DNA of 64,000 nucleotides from Papaver somniferum. Taxonomy: Eukaryota > Streptophyta > Magnoliopsida > Ranunculales > Papaveraceae. The DNA lies in contig NC_039359.1 in assembly GCF_003573695.1 (NCBI RefSeq), forward strand, positions 73,541,292 to 73,605,291. Reading direction: 5' to 3'. Positions 11,311 through 23,293 of the stretch are shown one piece after another. Position 1 is the first letter of the stretch, and every line of letters starts with the position of its first letter. The notes under the pieces are model-generated. The model was not told the origin of the DNA. It searched no databases and saw only the letters and a list, made by a program, of their open reading frames with translations. The translations under genes and the position numbers were made by a program.

Positions 11311-11955
11311 TTGTCTCCAACTGTGACAGCCGCACCGGGCGACCTTGAAATGGATGTTTATCGAGATGAAAACGTCGTTGTGACTAAGAAAATGGAGAGT
11401 ACTCCAGTGGCCGCAGGTGCAATTGTCGTTAGGAATCCCTTGTCGGTTGCTGATGCAGTCGCGGGCGCCACTTTCAACCCTCCATATCTGGTTCCTCATC
11501 CGGATCATGTGTTGATCGGGGGATTTAGCGTGTCATCCAAACACGCGGCGCTATACACCAGGATATGGAAAAGCTACGGACATATCGCCACGACCAAGAA
11601 AATTACTAGTCGATTTGCGTTGGTTAAGCGTGTGGAGGAAGCTTTGTCTTCGATTGACGACATGTGCAATGTGACTGGTAAACTGTTTCTAAGGATGTAG
11701 TCTCGAGCTGGAGGTTCCATCGTGACACGTGTATAAACTTCGAGTTCAATATTCCTTGGTTCGTTGAAAGTTTCTCTGAGGTTGAAAAGTTGCTGGCCGA
11801 AACAGTCGAAGGTCCTTCTGCGGATATGGTGAAGAAGTAGGAAGCGGAAGTCGAAAAGTTGTCCAGGAAGCTGAAGTTGAAAAGGGCGGCTCTCCAAAGC
11901 ACGAAAGAGGCTTTTGCTAAGAAGAGCAATCCATTGTTGAAAAACTTTCCTTGAA
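11311..11955 (+). pseudogene. C-terminal part of the PMD-type protein, frameshifted
   Basis: A 129-residue frame (11311-11700) contains FNPPYLVPHPDHVLIGGFSV and IWKSYGHIATTKKI. In a shifted frame the sequence continues WRFHRDTCINFEFNIPWFVE, then after another stop a lysine/glutamate-rich coiled-coil tail ending near 11955. Order and strand match the mobile-domain frame upstream, with a probable intron or decayed stretch between (10766-11310). Together they look like one gene of roughly 800-900 codons, disabled by stops and shifts. Confidence 0.5.
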
Positions 11956-12600
11956 CGCATTTCTGTCTTCTGAACTTCTTATTTTAGGTTTTTTTTTTTT
12001 GAAAGGAAAATGAAACGCCTAGTTTACAGTTTTGATTTCCTGTATTTTTGGTTTGACAGACAAATGTTACCTTGAGGGTTTTGGATTATTATTTGGAACG
12101 AACTGTTTTTAGAATAACTATGCTTTTTGGTTACGATTGCGAATGGTGCAAACATCCCAGGAAAGCCACTGAATCGTGAGCATTGCTTGTCTACAGAGAG
12201 CATGAGATGAAACATAACATGGCTATTGGTTTCATCATTCCCGTGAAAACCTGAAGTAATAAACCAAGTATTTTGTCTAGGCAAGACTTACTTGTTTTTT
12301 GGATCTTCTGGTGAAAAAGGAATCTCCCGGATGTAAGACCGAGTTTTGTGGGAAACATCGCTGTGACCGTGGAAAGTCCCCAATCATTCCTTGTCGTGTT
12401 TCCGATCCCTGATCGGATCGTTTGCTTCTAAACCTTCGGAAGTCCCCAGTCGTCCCTTGTCGTGTCACGACTGGTAATCGAGCCGCCTAGTAGTTGAGTC
12501 GTCGATTCCTGAACGGATCGTTTGATTTTACTGTCCCGACATCTAGGTAGAGATATGAGATCGAGGATTGAAAATTGACATCGTGACCAAAATATCAACC
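11956..12600 (-). other. Element A 5' untranslated/leader region without gag or pol
   Basis: No reading frame longer than about 85 codons. It contains GATCGGATCG and CCCTTGTCGTGT words repeated two to three times (12365-12510). In an autonomous relative gag would begin here on the minus strand; nothing gag-like is present. Confidence 0.5.
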
Positions 12601-12617
12601 ACCCACTGTGGTCGCCA
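12601..12617 (-). promoter_or_regulatory. Primer-binding site of element A
   Basis: On the minus strand TGGCGACCACAGTGGGT starts two bases (AT) after the LTR terminus CCTCAAACA. TGGCGAC-type sites next to the 5' LTR are common in Tat-lineage gypsy elements. The priming tRNA was not determined. Confidence 0.6.
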
Positions 12618-12619
12618 AT

Positions 12620-14876
12620 TGTTTGAGGGTGAAAACGATTCCTGCTGATTTTGGTAATTTCGGGTGTGTGGGTGAGAAACGAGTTTAAACCCTAAACAAT
12701 GTACTGCAAGGGAGTACTTTAGATTCGAGAGATCAATCTGTACAAATCTGGCCTAAACCAAGAAATGGCCGTTCCAGACTTGCTTCGGTCACAAAGTAAA
12801 GGAGAATGGTTGGTTTTGGGGAGGGAAGCGAAGAGAGTGTTGAGACCAGAATAGTTTATTCTGGAAGAATAGTTGTTTCACGACTTGTATCAGAAAGTGG
12901 GAATCTAACAGATGGAAATCTATAAAATATTTTCTGAGTGTTGTATCCTCCTGACCTGAACTTGTTGTTCAGTTGAAATAGGTAAGACCTATTTACAAGT
13001 CGAAGTAAAACGTACTCTGGTCTCGTAAGAAATGGAAAACAGATGAGTAAATAGGAGGAGGTGGTAACCGATAACGCCTAGAATTGATGTTCCACAAAAG
13101 AAAGCGTTTCACCATTACTCCATGTATTTACTAACCGCCTCATCCTTATGACACTGTCTTATAACGGGCGTAGTGTACGCCGCACGCTCTAAACTGCCAA
13201 ACCAATACACAATGAGCATCCCCCAGTTTGTGACATGTGTTGATGTCTCAAGTGTTTTATTGGAAAACATGTAGCATGTTGTTGCTCGGCAAGTTGAGCT
13301 TGGGAGACTTTCCGGCTCGGTGGTGACCTTCTACGGTCGAGATTTTGCATCTTGAGAGGAAGGGTAGTCGTTGATTATTGCAACCCTTCGTTTGGTAACC
13401 AATGGCATGAAAGCATGGACGGTACGCCTTAATATGGCATAGTTTAGGCTAAGATCTGCATCTTAGATGAAAAAGTGGTCGTTGATCTTCGCAAGCCTTT
13501 GTTTTGGTAGCCGCATAGGGAAGGCCGACATGGTATGGCTCGGCAAGGTGGTTGGCATGCCATTGGCACATGTGGCATGGCTGGCATGCCTTGGCGCGGT
13601 TTGGGCGTGGCCAAAACAAAGGTTTCGGCGTTGGGCCAAATGTTACCATGCGTTGGTTGGCGTCATTGGACGACTAGGATTTGCATCTAAGATGGAAGGG
13701 TGGCAATTTTTTATCGCACGCCTTCGTTTTGGCAGCCGTGAAGGGAAGGCCGGCATGGGTTAGGCGCGACACGGTGGATGGCGCGGCATACCATTGGCAT
13801 ATGCGGCATGGTCGGCATGCCTTGGTGTGGTTTAGGCACGACAAAACTAGGGTTTTGGCGTTGGGACAAAGGTTACCATGCGTTGGTTGGTGACCTTGGA
13901 CGGCTGAGATTTGTATCTAAGATGGAAGGGTGGTCGTTGATTGTCGCACGCCTTCGTTTTGGCAGCCATGAAGGGAAGGCCGGCATGGCTTGGCTTAAGC
14001 ACGGCAAGTTGGATGGCGCAGCATGCCATTGGCACATGTGGGATGGTCGGCATCCCTTGGCGTGGTTTAGGCGCGGCCAAATTAGGATTTTGGCGTTTGG
14101 CCAAAGGTTACCATGCGTTGTTTGGCGACCTTGGACTGCTAAGATTTGCATCGAAGATGGAAGGGTGGTCGTTGATCATCGCACGCCTTCGTTTTGGTAG
14201 CCGCGAAGGGAAGGCCGATATGGCATGGCTCAGGCGCGGCAAGGTGGATGGCGCGGCATGCCATTGGCACATGTGGAATGGTCGGCATGCCTTTGCGTGG
14301 TTTAGGCGCGGCCAAACTAGGGTTTTGGCGTTGGGCCAAAGGTTACCATGCGTTGGTTGGTGACCTTGGACGGCTGAGATTTGCATCTAAGATGAAAGGG
14401 TGGCCGTTGATTGTCGCACGCCTTCGTTTTGGCAGCCGTTATGGGAAGTCCGGCAAGGCATGGATTAGGCGCGGCAAGATGGATGATGCGGCAAGCCATT
14501 GGCACATGTGGCATGGTCGGCATGCCTTGGCGTGGTTTAGGCGCGTCCAAACTAGGGTTTTGGCGTTGGGCCAAAGGTTACCATGCATTGGTTGGTGACC
14601 TTGGACGGCTGCGATTTGCATCTAAGATGGAAGGGTGGTCGTTGATTGTCGCACGCCTTCGTTTTGGCAGACGTGAAGGGAAGGCCGACATGGCATGGCT
14701 TAGGCGCGGCAAGGTGGATGACGTGGCATGCCATTGGCACATGTGGCATGGTCGGCATTCCTTGGCGTGGTTTAGGAGTGGCCAAACTAGGGTTTTGGTG
14801 TTCCGCCAAAGATTACCATGCGTTGTTTGGCGACCTTGGACGGCTAAGATTTGCATCTAAGATGGAAGGGTGGTCG
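12620..14876 (-). repeat. Element A 5' LTR, proximal part (interrupted by element B)
   Basis: This is the second LTR copy, starting TGTTTGAGGGTG and matching 4413-5340 with few substitutions, then seven tandem units of ~235 bp (from about 13440, unit starts near 13680, 13912, 14147, 14382, 14616 and 14850). It stops mid-unit at GGAAGGGTGGTCG where element B begins, and resumes at 22481. Confidence 0.8.
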
Positions 14877-16817
14877 CAGTTAGTCAGGTGGCTTCCCCTG
14901 TTCAGCTGAACGTGTCATCCGTTGGTATTATCTAACAAAACCAAATCGAAGAAAGTCACTTCTTCTTATCTTCTTTTCTATTCTTCTTCTTTCTTCTTCT
15001 TCTTCTTTCTTCTTCTTCTTCCTCTCTTTCCTCTGTTCTTCACGCTCATATTACTGTGAGAGATTTGTGAGTTGTTAGTAAGATTTGATTGATAAGAATC
15101 GACTGATGAAGATGTATAGATTATAGAGGAGTCGAGGTTGTTGTTGATGAAGAGGAAAAGATGATTCAGTGAACTAAGTTAAGGTTTTCTGTGATTATGA
15201 ATTGGGGTTTCGAATTGGTGATGATTAAGATGAAATTGAAGATGGGTTTGTTCTCAACTAGTGTTTGATGGAAGTTGTGGGGTTGTTCTGAAGATGATTT
15301 GAAGATTGGATTTACAGAGATGCATTTGATTCGAGAAATTGATAATTAGGGTTTGTAAGAAGAACTCAAAGAATGATTGGAAGATAAAATCAGAGTCGTA
15401 AGTGACTCATTATCGATGAGTCTGTCATGAAATAGGGGATATAGTGGAAGAATCAATAGAATCAGAAATTAGGATTCTTATCATATTTGGGAATTACGGT
15501 TCCTGTTTTTGATTGAAGCTGAACTAGTTATCAATAGGAGATGCATTCCAAGTTTTAATGGATATCAGCTGAGACGAACTGAAGGGATTACTGGTGTTCT
15601 TGATGTGGATTTACGAACCAACTCAAAGGTAATCGTCTTCTTAAATCAATTTAGTAAAGTTGTTCATCTTCTTAGATTAAGTATATGTGAATGGTAATGA
15701 ATATGGATTGTGTTGAGCTGTCTTGAGTGGTGTTGACGAGAATTTATTTGGAAACAACTCTTGGGTTGGTTATTGTAAACTCAGGAAGTTTGGGGCTGAC
15801 CTTCATGTAACTGGTAAGGGAGTAGATCAGTTATGTAATTATTATGTGTTAATGAAGTGGCGAAATTGAGAATAATGGTGTTTAGTGGAATTGATGCATG
15901 ATCTTAACTGAAGTTGCTTGGTAGTAATTGTACAAGGATTATGATACGACCACTGGTGCAGGTATTATGTGCAAGATATGGGTTTGTATAATTGAAATTG
16001 AAGGTTGAGCTGGATTGTTGTTGAACTGAGCTGTAGATGCAGCAATTGAACCTCTAGAACTGGTGGAATATGAGTTATTGATTTAGGAGAAGGTTTAAGA
16101 AGATGGCAGTGTTGTTGTTGAAGGATGGTACTGTGTTTAGTCTCAACTGAGGTTTGCAGGGAAGATATGAATATGAATGTTGTAAATAAATGTTTAGATT
16201 GTTGATGGAAGTTGGGGTTGTATGATATAATGGTTTAGATGATGTTGTTTCATGGAATTAAGATATTGCTGAGATGAGTTTATTTCTGGTGGTGATGATG
16301 TCTATATTACGGGGGAGGAGATATGTATTAGTGGTGGTTTTGTAATCTCAATTCTGTATTGAAGAATGGTGGTGATATATGTGTAGTTGTTATTGTTGAA
16401 CTGGAATTACAAAAATGTGAAGTAGAGGTGTTGCTGGTGCTGAGATGGAGTTGCAGGTGATGTTGGTTTGATAGGTACAGGGTCTTGGAGATGTTAAGGA
16501 AGTTGAATTGTAGGGAATGGTTAATTGGCAAGTTAAGTTAGTTTTACAGTTAGGAATGTTTGGTTGCTCAAGAAGTAAGCTGAACTTAGTAGTAGGAATG
16601 TAATGGAGCTAATCCAGGCCTGATGTGTGTAGTTAGTAATGATGGTTATAGGGAATGGCTAATAGCTCCAGTTGAGGCTTGCTACTGCAATTGCAGGTAA
16701 GCAGAGTTGTTGTTTGTAAATGAAATTTAATGTTTAAGTATTTGAATTAGAATCGTGGTGCCTCTTTATTTAGTTAATATCTTGGATTAGTCAGCTGCTA
16801 GCTTAGGAGGCGCTACA
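14877..16817 (+). repeat. Element B 5' LTR, truncated at its start and internally deleted
   Basis: It aligns closely with 18916 onward in the right LTR up to about 20783, then jumps to the equivalent of ~22388, so it lacks about 1.6 kb. It ends GGCGCTACA before the primer site. A (TTCTTC)n tract lies at 14955-15030. The short frames in it (15509-15697, and 16328-16531 on the minus strand) recur in the other LTR and are not regarded as genes. Confidence 0.75.
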
Positions 16818-16821
16818 GTGT

Positions 16822-16833
16822 TGGTATCAGAGC
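16822..16833 (+). promoter_or_regulatory. Primer-binding site of element B (initiator tRNA-Met)
   Basis: TGGTATCAGAGC is complementary to the 3' end of plant initiator tRNA-Met and follows the 5' LTR by four bases. Confidence 0.85.
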
Positions 16834-18657
16834 TCACTATTATATCTTGCATGGGAAAAGATAGAAATAGCCATTGCTAGTTAGTGAAATAAATTAGTTT
16901 AGAACTGGGTTGGGTTGTGAGATAAATATTAATAACTAAATCTACCAATAATTAAAAGAATTATTTGATTTGTTTGTTTGGTTGTTTGTTTATGTAATGA
17001 AGTAAAAGTTGTAGGGTACACCTATAACTTTAGCTAATAAGGATTTGAGAATAATTAATATAAAAAGTATGAACATGTAGATAATCTAATACTAAAAAAT
17101 AATAGTGAGATTAGTATTATTTATAAATCTTAGAGGTCACGTATAAACTTATTAATCACCTTGACTTATACGGAGGGTCAATAATTTATAATTACATAAA
17201 TGTTAATAATATTTTTGGGACTCAATAATGTTTGTAACAATAATGTTAATAACAATTTTAGTAAAGTAATGTTAGCATTTCTCAATTAGTATCATATTAA
17301 ACTTAACTTAAAAAAAAATTCGATAAGGTTATATGACGAAAAGATAACGAATANNNNNNNNNNNNNNNNNNNNNNNNNNNNNNNNNNNNNNNNNNNNNNN
17401 NNNNNNNNNNNNNNNNNNNNNNNNNNNNNNNNNNNNNNNNNNNNNNNNNNNNNNNNNNNNNNNNNNNNNNNNNNNNNNNNNNNNNNNNNNNNNNNNNNNN
17501 NNNNNNNNNNNNNNNNNNNNNNNNNNNNNNNNNNNNNNNNNNNNNNNNNNNNNNNNNNNNNNNNNNNNNNNNNNNNNNNNNNNNNNNNNNNNNNNNNNNN
17601 NNNNNNNNNNNNNNNNNNNNNNNNNNNNCAACGCCAAGATTTGACAAAATATAGAATACGGATCCAATATGAATAAATAAAATCTATTATAGCAACCTTT
17701 TACGTAAATGAAGATTTATAATTAGAAGATTAAGGCTTAGTGTATCATCTGGATTAATTGATTTAAGAATAATGAAAATGATAATATAATTAAGACATTA
17801 ATTTTTGATAAGATAAGATGGTAACATCAAATAATAACATTATATAATACTAACTACTTTATAAGATAGTAACAACAAGATGTAATTTTTATTAATAGTA
17901 CAACTTAAGGATTATTTAGTAATAATATAGAATTTAATTACGATTAACTTTTATCGGCCTAAGAAATAAGAAATAAATGTTATAATGATAATAAAATGTT
18001 AATACCAAACGATTATGACATATTGTTAGTGGTTATTTACTTATATCCAGTCACATAATGAAATAAACAAATAGATACATCGAAGATAATATGTAATAAT
18101 TCAGATAACTAAATTGTTTAAAATATTGTGAACTATTTATATTTTTTTACGAAATAAATTATAATACATACACCAATTACGATAAAATTTTAGAGACTAA
18201 TTAATTTTAATAAATTAATAATTAGTTAATCCAGCACTGGGGAATAGTGAAGGTTGTGTTTTCTCTGTTCGTAGGAAGGCATTGTTGGGCTTGGCCAACC
18301 TTGACAGGGAAACTGCATTGAGAGATGACCGATCATAGAAGTTTAGTATAACTCTTTAAGAAACCGATGGATATAATTTCACTTAGAAATATTCGTAGGA
18401 TTCTTCCTTAAAGTGATAGACAAATATCTTATAAAATAGAAATTAGTTAAGAAACTTAGACTTCCCTATTTGATACAATTTTAATCAGTGTAGTTGAACC
18501 TAGAGCAACAAATTTTAGATGTTGAGAGTCATATAAGTTTATGATTTGTTTCATGTTATTTTGCGCTTAGACAAGAGATGGTATTATTTCTATAAGGTGG
18601 GGAGTTTTTTTGAAGACCAGAAGAATGATTTGATTTTCGAGGACGAAAATGATATAA
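16834..18657 (+). other. Element B interior, non-coding and AT-rich
   Basis: Very AT-rich with no protein frame apart from artefacts spanning the unknown bases. The last ~100 bases before the polypurine tract keep a trace of a polyprotein C-terminus. Nothing else was recognised. Confidence 0.6.
17354..17628. other. Assembly gap (275 N)
   Basis: An unbroken run of N inside element B. Reading frames drawn across it are artefacts. The true length may differ from 275. Confidence 0.99.
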
Positions 18658-18668
18658 GGTGGGGAGAA

Positions 18669-21600
18669 TGTAAGGACCCTCAAGCTCGTCAACGCTATTA
18701 GACTAGTCAAGAGACGATTTAGCCGCTAATTACTCGATTAGTTTAACACGAACATTAATTAATAGGAATTAATCTAACAACGATCTTGATGTGAAACTAG
18801 TACCGTTGGATAAATCTCGAAAAGCTACGCAGAATGGACTACTCGAACGTGTCAATCGGATATGGGACGAAGAAGATATCATTGATTTTGTTTGAAGAGC
18901 AAATTAGTCTTTTCGCAGTTAGCCAGGTGGCTGCCCCTGTTCAGCTGAACGTGTCATCAGTTGGTATTATCTAACAAAACCAAATCGAAGAAAATCACTT
19001 CTTCTTATCTTCTTTTATATTCTTCTTCTTTCTCCTTCTTCTTCTTCTTCTTCTTTATTCTTCTTCTTCCTCTCTTTCCTCTGTTCTTCACGCTCTTATT
19101 ACTGTGAGAGATTTGTGAGTTGTTAGTGAGATTTGATTGATAAGAATCGACTGATGAAGATGTATAGATTATAGAGGAGTCGAGGTTGTTGTTGATGAAG
19201 AGGAAAAGATGATTCAGTGAACTAAGTTAGGGTTTTCTGTGATTATGAATTGGGGTTTCGAATTGGTGATGATTAAGATGAAATTGAAGATGGGTTTGTT
19301 CTCAATTAGTGTTTGATGGAAGTTGTGGGGTTGTTCTGAAGCTGATTTGAAGATTGGATTTACAGAGATGCATTTGATTCGAGAAATTAATAATTAGGGT
19401 TTGTAAGAAGAACTCAAAGAATGATTGGAAGATGAAATCAGAGTCGCAAGTGACTCATTATAGATGGGTTTGTCATGAAATAGGGGATATGGTGGAAGAA
19501 TCAGTAGAATCAGAAATTAGGTTTCTTAGCAGATTTGGGAATTACGGTTCCTGTTTTTGATTGAAGCTGAACTAGTTAGCAATAGGAGATGCATTCCAAG
19601 TTTTAATGGATATCAGCTTAGACGAACTGAAGGGATTACTGGTGTTCTTGATGTGGATCGCCGAACCAATTCAAAGGTAATCGTCTTCCTAAATCAATTT
19701 AGTAAAGTTGTTCATCTTCTTAGATTAAGTATATGTGAATGGTAATGAATATGGATTGTGTTGAGTTGTCTTGAGTGGTGTTGACGAGAATTGATTTGGA
19801 AACAACTCTTGGGTTGGTTATTGTAAACTCAGGAAGTTTGGGGCTGACCTTCATGTAACTGGTAAGGGAGTAGATCAGTTATGTAATTATTATGTGTTGA
19901 TGAAGTGGCGAAATTGAGAATAATGGTGTTTAGTGGAATTGATGCATGATCTTAACTGAAGTTGCTTGGTAGTAATTGTACAAGGATTATGATACGACGA
20001 CTGGTGCAGGTAGTATGTGCAAGATATGGGTTTGTATAATTGAAATTGAAGGTTGAGCTGGATTGTTGTTGAACTGAGCTGTAGATGCAGTAATTGAACC
20101 TCTAGAACTGGTGGAATATGAGTTATTGATTTAGGAGAAGGTTTAAGAAGATGGCAGTGTTGTTGTTGAAGGATGGTACTGTGTTTAGTCTCAACTGAGG
20201 TTTGCAGGGAAGATATGAATATGAATGTTGTAAATGAATGTTTAGATTGTTGATGGAAGTTGGGGTTGTATGCTATAATGGTTTAGATGATGTTGTTTCA
20301 TGGAATTAAGATATTGCTGAGATGAGTTTATTTCTGGTGGTGATGATGTTTATGTTACAGGGGAGGAGATATGTATTAGTGGTGGTTTTGTAATCTCAAT
20401 TCTGTATTGAAGAATGGTGGTGATATATGTGTAGTTGTTATTGTTGAACTGGAATTGCAAGAATGTGAAGTAGAGGTGTTGCTGGTGCTGAGATGGAGTT
20501 GCAGGTGATGTTGGTTTGATAGGTACAGGGTCTTGGAGATGTTAAGGAAGTTGAATTGCAGGGAATAGTTAATTGGCAAGTTAAGTTAGTTTTACAGTTG
20601 GGAATGTTTGGTTGCTCAAGAAGTAAGCTGAACTTAGTAGTAGGAATGTAATGGAGCTAATCCAGGCCTGATGTGTGTAGTGAGTAATGATGGTTGTAGG
20701 GAATGGCTAATAGCTCCAGTGGAGGCTTGCTACTCCAATTGCAGGTAAGCAGAGTTGTTGTTTGTAAATGAAATTCAATGTTGTTTTGTATTTGAATTGA
20801 AGTTGAATTGTTAAACAAGAAGATGAGAGTGTAAGAAACAGAGTTTAAGGTTGTCTGCAATAGAAGTCTGCCTATTAGTCATCCCAGTCAGAAAAGTGTT
20901 GAGCTGACTTAATTTTCTTAGCTGACTCAGTTCTTCTGACTCAGTCGAGTTAACCCTGTCTTGACCTGAGTTGACTCAGTTGACCGATTTAGACTTAACC
21001 ATTGGACCAGGACTTGACCTTGACTGGACGTTTACCGTTAATTGAACCTTTGATTGTCATTGACTGTTAGTTGACACTGTTGGATTGGGCTTTAGATTAT
21101 TGGGCCGAGTTTAGTGAATTTGGGCTTAGGGTTAGTTTTACTAGTTCGATGATTTGGACCTCTTATGGTCCGAATTAGCTTTCGGTTTCTTCCACAAAGT
21201 TGTAGATATTTATAAGACTTAGCTTTTGGACTATAGAATCAACCTAATTCAATTAGTAAACCTTAACTATGCTAAAGATAGATAAATAAAAGATGTAGAA
21301 CCTTAAATGGGCCTAGAATCATTAGAAAGACTTGTATAATACTTGTGTGAGCCATTTTGGGTAGATTCTTAGACTTCTTGTGTGATTAACAGTTAGTCTA
21401 TATTAACAACGATCGATTCAAAGGATGAACCAGTGGATCCTGGATCTCGAGGTAGGCACGGCTTGTCATCAAAAGAGGTGGGGATACATTTGACTCTTTT
21501 GTAACCGTTGTTGTTTCTTTTACAAAAGTTTATACTTAACAAACTCATGCACTGTCTAGTGCGCATTCCATGCTTTGTTTAAATTGCATTATTATACTTC

Positions 21601-22480
21601 TGTTGATTTTGTTAATCTTTCTATGGTTTGGAAAGGACTTGTAATATTTGTTGTCATATGAATTGTTATGGAAAATACGAATTTCCACTTGTGGTATATA
21701 GGATACGCTCTTTCACATTTATAACTACATGAATTCAGCTTTTATGCTTATATCGGTCGACAGTTTGCGAGTTCGTAATTCTCGACATCCATATTTACGA
21801 TTAGGTGTGGATTTGCGAGTTCGGAATTGCACAACCATAGTATACATTGTTTGAAGAAGGAGTTTGTCCATATACATGTTTGTTTACTTCTGTGAGGATA
21901 TGCTCTTTCGCATTATTTCTACATGAATTCAGCTTTTATGCTTATATCGGTCGACAGTTTGCGAGTTCGGAATTGTCGACATCCATATTTACGATTAGGT
22001 GTGGATTTGCGAGTTCGGAATTGCACAACCATAATATACATTGCTTGAAGAAAGAGTTTGTCCATATTCGTGTTTGTGTATCTCAGTGACTTGGTCACTA
22101 TTTAATGTCTGGGAAGAACATTATTGTTTTTCTTAATCTTGTTTATGATTACTTAGAAGTTAAATGTTAATTATTCCCACTTTCAGTTTTCAGAGACAGA
22201 TCAGATTGGCGCAGCGAAAGCCACAAGTGTTGACTCCGTTAAATGGTTAACTTGTGTTATGTTTATTATGTTGTTTATTGTATCTGTAAACCAATTGACT
22301 AATGTATATGTATCATTTGAGAGAAGTTCATGTACATATATTTTGAGCGGGGTTAATTTTGGGATAAGTTTTGTAGCAGATTTCTTAATTGAATGTTTAA
22401 GTATTTGAATTAGAATCGTGGTGCATCTTTATTTAATTAATCTCTTGGATTAGTCAGCTACTAGCTTAGGGGGAGCTACA
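18669..22480 (+). repeat. Element B 3' LTR, full length (3.8 kb)
   Basis: It starts TGTAAGGACCCTC after the purine tract and ends GGGGAGCTACA, directly before element A sequence resumes (CAAAGGTTACC). It contains a (TTCTTC)n tract (19020-19070), a GACTCAGTTGACC-rich stretch (20880-21090), and a ~190-bp tandem duplication (21700-22080). No coding sequence was recognised. Confidence 0.8.
21700..22080. repeat. ~190-bp tandem duplication in element B LTR
   Basis: ACATGAATTCAGCTTTTATG, TCGGTCGACAGTTTGCGAG and GATTAGGTGTGGATTTGCG appear twice in the same order, at 21700-21893 and 21894-22080, with few differences. Confidence 0.85.
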
Positions 22481-23197
22481 CAAAGGTTACCAAGCGTTGT
22501 TTGGCGACCTTGGACGACTAATATTTGTATCTAAGATGGAAGGGTGGTCGTTGATCATTGCACGCCTTCGTTTTGGTAGCCGCATAGGGAAGGCCGACAT
22601 GGTATGGCGCAGCAAGGTGGTTGGCATGCCATTGGCACATATGGTGCGGCTGGCATGGTTGGCATGCCTTGGCACGGAGGTGCGGCTGGCATGGCATGCC
22701 ATTAGCGCAGTGGTACGGCTTGCATGGTTGGCATGCCTTGCCACAGAGGTGCGGCTGGCATGGCATGCCATTTGCGCAGTGGTGAGGCTGGCATGGTTGG
22801 CATGCCTTGGCGCGGAGGTGTGGCTGGCATGGCATGCCATTGGCGCAGTGGTGCGGCTGGATTTGTTGGCATGCCTTGGCGCGGAGGTGCGGCTGGCATG
22901 GTTTACATGCCTTGGCGTGGAGATGTGGCTGGCATGGTCTGCCATTGGCACAGTGGTGCGGCTGGCATGGTTGGCATGCCTTGGCGCGGTAGCATGAGAA
23001 TAAGAGTTTGGCATAGATGATGTCAGTCAAAGTTAAGGGTTCTGCCGTGGAACATGACCCATGTAAAAGAAAAAGGGTACTCCGATAATTCTTACGTAGG
23101 CATGCTGATTGATTCAATAAATGTGCTAATGGTCATAGTGACGTCATGTCAGATGTACAGTTTTACGATTTTGACCCTGAGCTAAAAACCACCATCA
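22481..23197 (-). repeat. Element A 5' LTR, distal part after element B
   Basis: It resumes the ~235-bp repeat (CAAAGGTTACC..., last unit near 22530), continues into the ~63-bp short-period array with GGCATGCC palindromes (22640-22990), then the unique LTR end (GGTTCTGCCGTGG... to ACCACCATCA), which matches 7799-7969 closely. The flank ACAGC follows. Confidence 0.8.
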
Positions 23198-23293
23198 ACA
23201 GCAGCCTACTATGAATCTAGATGATTTTTTTTGTTTTTTGTTTTTATATTTCACCAGTAATATCTCTTTTATGATTTAGTCATTTTATTTCAG

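Larger units (their letters stand above)
14877..22480 (+). mobile_element. Element B: non-autonomous Ty3/gypsy-like LTR element inserted in element A
   Basis: Two related LTRs (14877-16817 and 18669-22480) enclose about 1.85 kb. The initiator-Met primer site TGGTATCAGAGC is at 16822, four bases after the left LTR. The polypurine tract GGTGGGGAGAA (18658-18668) precedes the right LTR start TGTAAGGACCC. Just upstream the translation FEDENDI resembles the C-terminal end of chromovirus (Tekay/Del) polyproteins, suggesting that lineage. The interior is AT-rich without pol, and 275 bases are unknown. The left LTR lacks its first ~247 bp, so no target duplication can be seen. Confidence 0.75.
4413..23197 (-). 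mobile_element. Element A: large minus-strand LTR retrotransposon (LARD-like) with antisense PMD frame
   Basis: Two LTR copies in the same orientation (4413-7969; 12620-14876 plus 22481-23197) bound a 4.65-kb interior. Transcriptional sense is minus: next to the right LTR the complement reads TGGCGACCACAGTGGGT, a primer-site-like sequence two bases from the LTR end, and next to the left LTR the complement is a purine tract (GCAGGGGACTTAATT). The flanks GCAGC and ACAGC are a likely 5-bp target duplication with one mismatch. No gag, protease, reverse transcriptase or integrase is visible, so it must be mobilised in trans. The only substantial coding potential is antisense, a plant mobile domain. 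The TGGCGAC primer site suggests Tat-like relatives (inference). Confidence 0.75.

Noticed and set aside
13449..14909. Further repetitive frames of 60-149 codons
   Set aside because: Same tandem array in the right LTR of element A.
17303..17667. Reading frames across the run of N
   Set aside because: They consist mainly of unknown residues.
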